Below, one piece after another: positions 42,407-54,400 of a stretch of DNA of 64,000 nt. The translations under genes were made by a program, and so were the position numbers. The stretch lies in assembly GCA_944383765.1 (NCBI GenBank), contig CALWQT010000002.1, forward strand, positions 1 through 64,000, written 5' to 3'. Under the pieces are notes generated by a model. That model was not told where the DNA came from, did not search any database, and saw only the letters and a program-made list of their open reading frames with translations. This stretch comes from an uncultured Lachnospiraceae bacterium. GTDB lineage: Bacteria; Bacillota; Clostridia; Lachnospirales; Lachnospiraceae. The first letter of the stretch is position 1. Every line of letters begins with the position of its first letter.

Positions 42407-45400
42407 ATGATTCAAAGGAAAACGAAACGGAGACGGTTAGCGTTTATAACCGCCTGTCTGACAGCCGCCATGGCGGTGCTGCCATATATGCCGGAGCGGG
42501 CAGAGGCAGCTTCCGGAGACCAGGTGGAAGCCTGGGGAGATGGCTGGCATTTTTATTGCATTGATGGACATACTTATGCGACCAACGGTGTCTGTACGAA
42601 TGGAGACCTGTATGAGGAGGTATCTGCAGATACCCTTCTCAATGAACAGGAACAGGTCATCGTGTTCTGGGCTATGCTGTCATTTAAGGCGGATAAAGGA
42701 GATTCTAATGCACAAAAGTTTTTGAATCTTATCAATGTGAATGCGGCGGCATCTGGGTTAATGCCGATTTCAAAAAAGGTTAATGAAGAAGATTTAAAAG
42801 GCGTGATCCATTCTGCAGCGGTCAGGGCTCATTATCCATGGCTGGACTTTGCCGTTGCCCATGCAGAAGATTACATGAAGCTGATGGGGGTACTGGGAGG
42901 CGGTTCCACTAATGGAGGCGGTAAGATACCATCTGCGCTGCAGGGTTCCGCTTCCCTGGCAACGGCGGTTAAGCCGGTGAAACAGGGGGATGCCTGGGTG
43001 ATCCAGTTTGACCCCAATGGAGCCGATGCGGACTTTATTGCCAAGGTTCCGTTACAGTTCCTGGCTGCCGGTTCGGAAGTGAGTGAAAATGGGACCTGGG
43101 TGGATACTCCTCCCGGCGGCTGGAACGTGACAAAGACCAGCACCCAGATCCGGTTTACCAATCCGGACCCGAATGCTGCCATGCTGAATATCCGGTTTAA
43201 CCCTCAAAATACAGACTATGAATCGGTTTCGGAACAGTTTTCTTCTCCGCAGGAAATGTATGTATCAACACTTCAGACTGTGAAGCCGGTCCGGTGCAGT
43301 GGAAAGCATAAGGCAGGTGGGAAGACCCACCCCATAGAGGAACACCAGAGGAATGCGGACTTGATGTTTAAAAACTTTCCTGTGTTTTATTTTGCCTCTC
43401 TTGGGGGCAGCACGTCCCAGGCGGAAGGAAGCGGTTCCTTCCAGGTATTCCGTCATGAGGAAGACATGGAAGCCCATTATAACGTGCGGATCCATAAGTA
43501 TGATTATGAGACGGGAAAGCCGTTGGAAAAAGCCAGGTTCAACCTGTATGAGCGGTTTGATGATAAGGACCAGGTAAACCAGGAACGGGACGGCCATGTG
43601 GAGATCTACGAGGGCGGGGACCCCTATGCCAGCTATATCATCCATGAACCGGCAGTCTGGAGCGGGTTCCGTCTGGTGACCAGCCTCCTGACGGACCAGA
43701 ACGGACAGGCGTCCTATACACTGGAAAAGGGATACCATTACGACAAGACCTTTTGTAATGGCCACCCGGCTCCGGAACTTTCCGAAGTGCCGGAGGAAGA
43801 GACAGACCCGGAGACCGGGGAAGTCTTAAACGGGGACGCCATAGAAGATGCCAAAGCGGAAAACCGGGAAGCAGCCCAGGAATGGCTGGATACCCTGGCA
43901 GCCTGTGAAGAGAAGGCTTCCGGAGCCTTTGACGGGGTGCATTTCCACTGGCTTTCCGGGAATGTCAGTCAGGGAGCCATTGAAGATGCGGCTTCCAGCG
44001 GGGAGAAGACCAGTGTAGGCAGCACGTCCGGAGCTTCCGGGGAGGAATCCTATGAGAGATCCGGAGCAAAGGCAGACTGTCAAGCCACCTATGAGAAATT
44101 CATCAGCCTGGAATACAGCTATACGTTCAAAGAAAGCACAGCCAGGGAAGGCTATACCGTCCATGGGGCACATACCGATGATGTGCCCATTGAGATCATC
44201 ACCACGGATTCTTCAGAAAACGGGGCAAACTCCCGGTTTGAGGGAGGATACAGCAGCGAGATTTCCAGAACCACCGGATGGCAGTTGAATCCACCCGAAC
44301 AAGCACCAGTTCCCGGAGATAGCAGTTCCCAGAAGGGAGTGGGTCTTGCACAAGGAGAGAGGGAGGAAGCTTCTTATTATGGTTCCCCTTATCTGGAACG
44401 GATCCGGGAATCCGTTCAGGCGTCCCTCCTTCTGTATCCGTCTGACAGCCTGAACCCAGACGGGGAAGGAACCCCATCGGAAGTGAAAACAAAAGCGACT
44501 ATCTCTGAGATTGCTACCGATTCGGACCTGATCCCGGAGGAAGACGGATACGGCTGGGGAGAGGTATCGTTTTCCGGAATGACCGGACTGTCTGATGCTT
44601 TATCAGTAGGGACCGGTTCCATGGAAGCTTTGACTTTCAGCGTGTCAGCCCGTTCTTCCGGCGGCCAGTTTGATGCTGCCTATTCGGAAGCTTTGTCTTC
44701 CGGAAGCGTGGGAGATGAAGTGGACAAAGGGGATGACGGGAACCTGTCCCATGGGGTGACGGATTCCTGGAAAGTCTATGACCACCGGACAGAGGGGGAA
44801 GTCCACTTCAATAAAAAGGACCTGGACCTGGCTGCCGGTGAGGATGCTGACTTTAATGCCTACGGGGAGACGGAAGGGGACGGGACCCTGGAGGGGGCGG
44901 TCTACGGCCTGTTTGCCAGGGAGGACATCGTCCACCCGGACGGAAAGACCGGCGTGGTGTTTGAGCAGAATGACCTGGTGGCAGTGGCGTCCACGGATAA
45001 GAACGGGGACGGCTCCTTTGTGGCTATCACCGAAGCCCCCGGCCACACCTATGACTATGGAACCGGGCAGGTGGTGGAAACGGAGAGCGGCTGGGCAAAG
45101 AAAGCGCCAGGGAACCTGTTCACCGGGGAAAAAGCCCTGGACGATTACACGGAAGACGGAAGCTTTCAGGGAAAAGAGACCAAACGTATCTATCAGGATA
45201 ACCTGGGAAATAACGGAAACCCGTGGATCGGAAGGCCGCTGTTACTGGGAAAATATTACATCAAGGAATTATCCCGGTCAGAAGGCTATGAGCTGTCCGT
45301 AAACGGGAAGACCGACCCGGTGAGCAACCAGGGCTATGACCTGGACGTGACCATGGCAAAGGGAGAGGGAAGCGTAGCGGTCACCCGTGCCCCATATGTG

Positions 45401-48400
45401 GAACCCCAGTCTTCCGGGATGGATGAAGATACCATGCCAAACGTCCTTCATTTCACGGTACGCTCGGAAGGGACAAAAGATACCGGCTTTGACCTGGCCT
45501 TTACCGGTTATCCGGAAGGGACGAAGCTGTACCGTCTGGACAGCGGGACGGAAATCCGGGAGGAACAGGTGCCTACCGGGGAAAAGGAAAAGAAGCTGTT
45601 ATACGATGCCTTTGGTGATCCGGTCTGGAAGGTGGCAGAGGAAGACAACCGGTATCCGAAACGCAATCCGGACGGAAGCTTCCAGACGGAAGAGGTAACG
45701 GTGAATGCAGTGGTATCTTCCATGCCGGTGATCCGGGAGGGCGTGATAGATGTGGGGAAAACGGAAAACACGCTGACCACGGGAAGCGACCCGGCGACCG
45801 GGCAGGCAGACCGTGACCGGAACCAGGGCACCCTGACTATGGCGGACGGAGAAGCTGAATATCTGAAATACAAGCTGGAACAGGCACTCCGTGCCAACGG
45901 CTTTGCCACCCCAAAGAAAAACGGAAGTTACACCACCAGAAATGCGATGGCCTATGACCGGGGGAGCCGGAATGGGGAAACCGTCATCTATGGCGCACCG
46001 GTAACAGAGGTGCTGGTCCCCAAGGAAAGCGGCGGTTCCCCTGTCACCATCGGGGACGCACTCCTGACCCTGTTAGACTATTACAGCAGGAATGGCCAGT
46101 TTACCTATGGCGGACTGGACGGGTATGAGGACAGTGGCAGCCAGTGGGTGTTCCGGCTCTATGCCGGGTTCCCCGGAAATCCGGAGGACGTTTACAGCAG
46201 CCAGGCAAACAGCGGGACGGCCTACCACCGGGTCGAGTACCTGCCGGACGATCCGGCACATTCCCCCCGATATGTCTATGCAGACTATACGGCGGACGGG
46301 AACGGGGTCTTTGGCAGACTGGAGAACTTCCAGACCTGGGAAACAGGGGGAGCTTCCCGGTGCAGCGCCACCCTGGTGACAGACGCAGTGGCAGACGGGA
46401 ACGGGGACCTTCATTCTAAGACCGTGAGCCGGAACGTATACTTCCGGAAAGGAGAAATCCTGACAGACCAGTACGGGAACCGGATACAGGACTATGAGTG
46501 GGTGGATAAGATGACCACAGTGACCACAGAAGTGCCGGTGACCCGATGGAGCGAGATCCCGGTGAGCCTGAAAAACGGCGTCCTGGTAGCCCATATGGAC
46601 AGCCGCTACACAGACGGATTCGGTGCAGCCCATTCCGATGAGGCCGGTGCAGACTATACCATGAAGGCAGTGCTTCCCAAAGAAATGATAAAGTTAAGCC
46701 AGGAGGACGCAGAAAAGCTCCCGCCGGAGTACGGGTACCAGGCAGGGGAGGAGATCGGATACGGGGATTATGTGCTGGCGGTGTCAAAGGGGACGCTGTC
46801 CGCTTACCTGGATTTCCAGGACCAGAGCCTGACCGGGGACGGCCTGTATGTGGAAGAGACTGAGCTGACCTATCCGGGACAGGGGACGGTGTTCCAGGAC
46901 GGAGGGACCAGAACCGAACCGGTGCAGGTGTATGAACGTCCCATCCGGCAGAAGGTGAAGATCACAAAGGATATCACATCTTATAAGGACAATACCTACG
47001 GCATTGAGGAAGTGCCGGCGATGGCAAACTTCCGGTTTAAGGCATACCTAAGGTCCAATCTGGAACGGCTTTACCGTGACGAAGAGGGGAAGGTTGCCTG
47101 GGTGGATAAGAACGGGAATGAAGTTTCGTATGAAGAACTCCTGGATCAGAAGGCCCCGGCAGGGAGCGATGGAGCCAGCGTGCCAAAGCTCTATACCAGG
47201 GTCCCCCATCTGACGGATTCCCGGACCACAGGGAGCATCAGCAACAATACCTGGGAAGAGGCGGTAACGGCCAATGAGGTATTGTATGGTTTCCAGGATG
47301 GGTTCCTTTCCGGGGAACAGAACCCCGGCTATACCAGGGTCCTGGAGACCATGGAACAGACCGTGACCGATGAAAACGGGACGGAGAGACAGGTGACTGC
47401 CTACAATTATGAAAAGTTTTTTGACGCAGTTTATACCGCCAATACCGATGTGTGGGACGCCTGGAGGCCGGCTGACGGCCATACGCCGTCCGATGCGGTG
47501 CGCCAGTTTGCCATCCGCTGGTACCTGGACTGGGAAGTGGAAAAGCTGGTGCAGGATAACGGGAACGGGGAAACGGAGCCTGTAGAAGGAGGGGAAAGCT
47601 ATCAGGATGAGATATATGACAAAGCCCTTTCCCTGGCGGTGGAGAAAGCAGAAAACTACTTAAAACCCTTCTTTTCCTATGACCTGGACCGTATCTATGC
47701 GGTAGACTGGGACAGCGCCAGAGACGGGGGGAGCGATGGGGATGACACGACCCTGTCCGCAGATATTCCCCAGGGAGAAGATTCCTATGTGGGTATCTCC
47801 CGTTACCTGCCTTACGGCATCTATGTGGTGGTGGAACAGCAGCCGGAACGGGCGGACCTTGAGGACTTTGCCAATAAGCATTATCAGACAGAGTTGCCAA
47901 AAGAGATCACTGTCCCGTCTGTCTATGAGGGGGAGACCGGGGAATGGGATAGTACGTATTCCTATGACAGTGCCTTATCCCGGGAAGCCCAGGCAGCCGC
48001 TTACCAGATCCGGTTCGGGGAAGAGTGGGACGAGGCTTTCCAGACCGGTGCCGGCGGCCATGTGGTGAAGGCCCATAACCGGGACGGGGACTTTGAAGTC
48101 TATCCCTATGGGCTGGAGACGGATAAGCTGACCGGGACCGGCTATGAGGGGTACCGGGTCAGCCAGTCCCTGTACCGTCCCTATAAGGACATCTACCATA
48201 CGGAGAACGGGGCCAGCTGGTATCCCAATGAGGCCGTGGCAGCCTATTACCGTTATGGCTCTGTTTCCGAAGACCATGGACTGGCAGACGGGGTATTGTT
48301 TGCCAAAGGAGCCAATGACTTAAAAGAAGAAACCGCCCAGGTCCGTGACCGGGTAAAGACCGCCACCGGAGCCCTGACTGCCTATGAAGGGCAGTACGCC

Positions 48401-51400
48401 CCGGCACTGGTGCCCTGGAGCATGAGGGAACCGGAGGACGGGCAGGGAAGCAGCGGCATATGGTCCGGATACGGGGAGAGTTCCTGGCATAACACCCTGT
48501 ACCATGCCTTCCTGCGGATCGAAAAGACGGACCGGGAGACCGGGGAGGACATCCTCCATGACGGAGCTGTGTTTGCCATCTACCGGGCAGACCGGGAAGA
48601 GGATGCGGACGGGGAAGGAAGGGTACGGTTTTATGAGGAAGATACCGTGATCCATGGCTCCAGGGAATTTTTGGAGGCCATGGGGGCATGGGACATCACC
48701 CCAGTGGCAAAGGGAGGCATCCCCCCATACCTGGGTGCTTATTACGGCACGGTGCCGGCCGGGACTCCGGTCTGCCTGGAATCGGACCAGGTCTTTCTGA
48801 CAGACCGGGAAGGGGCCAGGACCGGGACGTTTGAGGCATTTTCCACCACAAGGGATCTCCTCCTTCCGGACCCGGATACGGGGGAAGTCGTCTGGGAGAA
48901 CCAGACCACCGGATACCTGGAGACGCCGGAGCCACTGGGGGCAGGGACCTATGTGATCGCCGAGGTGAAGCCCCCGGCCGGCTATGTGAGGACAGCCCCC
49001 ATCGCCGTGGAAGTCTATTCCGACCGGGTGGAATACTACCGGGACGGAGACCGGGATGACCGGGTGACGGCAGCCATCTATGAATATGAAGACCCACAAG
49101 AAGGTGCAGGAGAGGAAGTGGGGCTTTCTGTCCCGTCCATGACGGATACCTCCCGTATCCTGGTGGGAAATACCCCGGTCCGTCTGTCTGTGCGGAAGGA
49201 AAAAACGGAAAGCGGGGAGACGACCACCCTCTTTGACGGACGGGTAAACGGGAGCATCGCAGAACTGAAGGGGCGGTACGGCCTGGAAAACCTGGAACTG
49301 GCTTATAACCAGTCCGGGAAGTACTTAGGCTACGGCTGGAAGAAAGGGTTCCTGGAAGAGATGGAAGCCTTACAACAAGCAGGGGAACCCGTGGAACTCC
49401 TTTATGAAGGAGGCATCTTTACCGGCCAGGCAAGGTTTACCGGACCGGTATCTGCGGCCCAGGATGAGGACCGTTTCCTGCCCGGGGCCACCCTCACCCT
49501 TTATGAAGGGATCCCTTTGACAGAAAGCGGCGGCACGGAAGATATCCGTTATGAAGGCCTTACGGTGGAGCGGGGCTTGAACGGGGCGGTCAGCCGGATG
49601 TATCTGAAAAAGGGCTATGCCGGGGAACGGGTGGTGTTTTTAAAGGAGAACGCCGGAGATCTCCCGGACCCGGAAGAGGAGGAACTGTCGTATTCCTGGA
49701 CCAGACAGGAGGATGACACCGGGGAAGGGACCTGGACGTACCGGACGGTCCAGAGGGAGGATACGGATATCCTGTTCTACAGCCTGGCAGGGCTTACGGT
49801 GATGGAAGAACAGGACGGCCAGCTCCTTGGGTACGACCGCCAGGGAAAGACCATACCGTTACGGGACGGGGAGCCGGCGTTTGCCTTAAAGGACGGAAAA
49901 GCTTATCTGGAACTGGTCTGCCCGGACTATGCTTCCCTCCATTATGACCGGTATGACAGCGTGTTTGACCGGGTACCGGAAGGGACAGAGCTGTATCATG
50001 TGGACAGTGACGGGAACCGGGACAGCCTGGTAGACCCGTATACCGGCATGGCATATGCAAAAGATGATGCCGGACAGGTACAGGTATGGCCGGTGACCCT
50101 GCACCGGGATGAGGACGGGAGGCTTCTGTCCATGGAGAAGATCCGGACCTACCGTGTGGCGATCTTCCAGGACGGTGACGGAAAGGATTATACCATCGGT
50201 ACCTATGACAGCAGGAAGAACGACCTGATAAAAGAGATGAATCCGGTGTTAGATGAGCATGGGCTGCCGGTCTACTACCAGAAGTCAGAAGAGGAGTACC
50301 GGAAAGGGGAAGCCGTGTATGACCGGGACGGGGATTTTCTATATTACCGGTATGATGACGGGCTGACGGCAAAGGACCGGAATGCCTATATCGTAGAGGA
50401 TACCAAAGACCTGAAGGACATCGGGACAGACCCGGAAACCATGGAAGATGATGATCCCCTCTTCCACCGCCAGGGGGAAGCCTACCTGATGGAGAATACC
50501 TGGGTCACCGGAGATGACAGGGTGAACGACCCCTTCCGGTATGGACCGACGACCGGCCAGGAGGACGTGTTGAAGCGGGTGGTGCCGGGAAGCTACATCC
50601 TGGAGGAGACCAGGGCGCCGGAAGGCTATGCCAGGGCGCTGCCCATAGCCCTGACCGTGGAGGAAACGGATACGGAGCAGACTGTCACCATGAACGATGA
50701 GCCTACCAAGGTGATCATCGAAAAGGTGGATGCGCCCGATGACTACCGGGGAACCGTGGAGGACCGTCACCAGGTCCTTTCCGGGACGGAGACCTATGAA
50801 AAGGCAAAGGGGACTTACACCTATGCTCCGGTATCCGGGGCAGGACTGGCCCTCTACCCGGCAAAAAAGCGGGTGGCAGATGGGGAGACCATTTATGAAA
50901 AGACTTCCGATACGCCTGCCAGCTGGACCGTCCTGACTTCCGATAACCAGGAAAAGACGGTGACCGGAACGTGGGTGACTGGCAGCAATCCTATCTTCCT
51001 GGAAGGGATACCGGCAGGGACCTACTTGCTGGAGGAGACTGAGGCTCCTTCCGGCCATATCCGGAACAGCATCCCCATGGAAGTCAGCCCGCTGGGGGAA
51101 GTACAGCGGTTCGTCCTGCCGGATGACCATACCCAGGCAGCCTTCCTGAAATACATGGAAGAGGACGGGACTGCGGTCCCAATGCCAAACCGCCACCGGG
51201 CGGAACTGACCCTTTATGAAGCGGAGACGGATGGAAACGGCAATATCCTGACGGATGAAAACGGGATACCCCGTTACCGGGCAGACCGGCCGGTGGATAC
51301 CTGGCAGACCGATGACTGCCTGGAGTATACGAAGACGGTCAATACCTTCCAGTATGGGAACGATGGCTTCCTTTCCTGGCTCCAGGAGCTCACCGGGATC

Positions 51401-54400
51401 GGGAATGACCGGTACCTGACCGGGTTTTGCTGGGATTATGAAAAGCTGTTTGCGGAATATGGGGACACGTTTACCAGCCTGTCCTGGAAAGCGGAACGGA
51501 CTGCCGTGCGGGATTCTGAGGAGGACGGGGTATGGCTCACCTCCAGAGGGGACCGGATCGTGACGGAGGGAGACCGCATCACGTTCCCGGAAGGGATATC
51601 ACCGGAAGACCGGGAAGGCTTTGAAGCTGCGTACCGTGCCCACAAGGACCGGGAAGGACTTTCCTGGCTGGTGGAACGGACCGCAAAACGGCTGTCTTCC
51701 GAGACAACGGGGCACGGGGAGACAGTGACCCAGACCTGGCAGACAGAAGAAGGCTCTGTGGTGCGGATCACTTCTTACCGGGACCTGATGGAAAACGGTA
51801 CTTACGGCAGGAAGTATGAGTATCAGTTCAACTACCGGGAACTGGACCAGGAGCGGTATCCGGGGGCTGCCAGTTATGACACAGCGGACGGACGCCACCA
51901 CCTGGACCGCCTGCCCCTTGGGGAAGAGGACGGGCAGGGAAGGAAACAGGGGCTTTACGTTCTGGTGGAGACCGGGACGCCGAAAGGGTTCCTGACGGCA
52001 GAGCCGAAAGAGGTGGTCCTGGAGGAAACAAAAGACCTCCAGCTGTATGCCATGGAGAATGACCGGCCCCATATCCTGGTAGGGAAGAAACGGACAGACG
52101 GGACCCTGTTAGAGGGAGCCCGCCTGGGCCTTTACCGGCCGGATGGGAACGGGGCGTTTTCAGAGGACCCGGACCTCCTCATCACTTCCTGGGTATCCGG
52201 GAGTGACGGGACCTATACGGAGGCCGATGAGGAAAACGGGAAGATACCGGAAGGCATGAAGGTGGGGGACCTGCGCCTCCACCGTATTGACGGTGTGGGG
52301 GAAGGGACCTATTATCTGGCAGAACTGGAACCGCCGCCCTACTACCTTCCCATGCTGCCGGAGAAGATAAAAGTGGAGGAAGGGAGGCCATGGGTGTTCT
52401 TTGCGGTGAATGAGGAAAAGACCGGCATGGTAGAAGTGGAAAAGACCGGGGAAGACGGGAAGAGCTCCCTTTCGGGAGCGGTATTCACCCTGGAAAACCT
52501 GGATACGGGAAAGACATACCTTCTCGTAACGGATGGGGAAGGAAAGGCATCTGTGGACGGCCTGCCGGTGGGGAAAGCCGGGAAGTATGGCGTGATAGAG
52601 CCGTACCGGTACCGGATCACGGAGACTGTCCCCCCGGAACACCATGAAGTCTCCATGGAGCCGGTGGAATTTATCTTCACAGACAGTACCGCCATCCGGC
52701 TCTGGTGGGGCTTAAAGGTGTCAGACCGGGAGACGGAGATCTGGATATCCAAGAAGGATTTTAAGGACGGGGTACCGGTGAAAGGAGCGGTGCTGGCTGT
52801 CTATGAGGCAGTGGAACAGGATGGAAGGTATGAGGCAGAGGGAGAAGCCCTGGAGACCTGGGTGTCAGACGGGGACCGGCATAAGGTGAAAGGGAAGCTT
52901 TCCGCAGGGCGGACCTATCTGCTGAAAGAACTGTCCGCACCGGAGGGATATGTGGTTGCGGAGCCTATGATATTTACCGTATCGGAGGACGGGAAAGGGG
53001 TCTCCAGCGTAAGGGACAGCCGGCTGATGATCCGGAGCATCCTGGACCCGTCCGGGGATATCCTGGGGCTGGAGACCATAGGGAGACAGCCGGTGGATAC
53101 CCGGTTATCCATCACCAACCTGGAAACGGGAGTTATGGAGACCAGACAGGCCACGGGCCGGACAGAGGAACTCCTGGAAGAGGAAGGATACCGGGACGGG
53201 GACCTTTGCCGGGTGGAGGAACAGGTAGTTTATTCCGATGGAAGGGTGGAAACAGTCTCTTCCCTTACCTTCCGGATCGGCCTGACAGACGGAAGGTATC
53301 AGGTCCCGACTGCTTATGGAATCAGGACAGAGTTGGAACTGTATCAGACGGATGGCAAACACTCGGAAAGTGAAAAAGAGAAGAAGCTGTTAGATACCTG
53401 GATACCGGAAGCATCAGAAGGATACGCCCACCGGACGGAAAACCGGGAAGGGTCCGGGGAGGACATCTTCCGGTCAGGCCAGGAGTACCGCCTCGTGGAG
53501 ACCACGGTGTTTACCGACGGACGGAGGGAGACTACGGGAATGCTGCAGTTCCGGCTGGGAGAAGACGGCCAGCCGGAGGGACTGGAACTGTTTGACCGCC
53601 CCACGGAAGCCTCCCTTTCCAAACAGGCCTTTGCCACGGGGAAAGAACTTCCCGGTGCCCAGATGGTACTGAAGGAAGCGGACGGAACAGTAGTGGAGAC
53701 CTGGAGGTCCGGGACAGAACCCCATGTGATCCGCGGGACACTGGAACCGGGAAAGACCTACATCCTGGAAGAAACGGAAGCGCCGGCCGGGTATCTCCTG
53801 GCAGAGCCGGTCCGGTTTACCGTATCGGAAGACGGGACCATAGACCGGGTGGTGATGGAAGACAAGAAAAAGCCAGGCGGGGGAGACCCGGACGGGACGG
53901 TCCGGGTGACCATCTTAAAGTATGACCAGGCTACCTTACAGGGCCTTCCCGGAGCAGAATTTATCATCTGCCGGGAAGATGGGAGCCTTTATCAGACCGT
54001 AAGGACCGGGGAAGACGGAACGATCCGGTTTGACTGCCCGGAGCCGGGCAGATACCTGGTCCAGGAGACGGAGGCGCCGGAAGGTTATGAGCAGTCCGAC
54101 CAGGTCTATTCCTTTGAGGTGACAGCATCCGGAAGGGTGGAAGGGGACCTGAAGATTCCCAATGAAGAAGAGACTGTGGTCCGGAAACTGGGAAGGATAT
54201 TTGGAGAATACACCCCCTTCCTGGACGGGACAGGAGGCTGGAAGCACCGGTATGACGGGAAATGGGTGATACCGGAAACCGGGGATGGAAGCCTCCTCCT
54301 GCCAGCCCTCCTATTAGGTATGGCCGGTCTTGCCGGCTGGTATCTCACAGGAAAGAAACGAAAACTCTTTTTTGCATTCCTGCTGGTTGGCGGCATGAGC

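Noticed and set aside
54350..54375. Programmed frameshift at the T-run after the sorting signal
   Set aside because: CTCTTTTTTGCA is slippery, but neither alternative frame meets a prompt stop that would yield a sortase-substrate end, and no stimulatory hairpin is evident.
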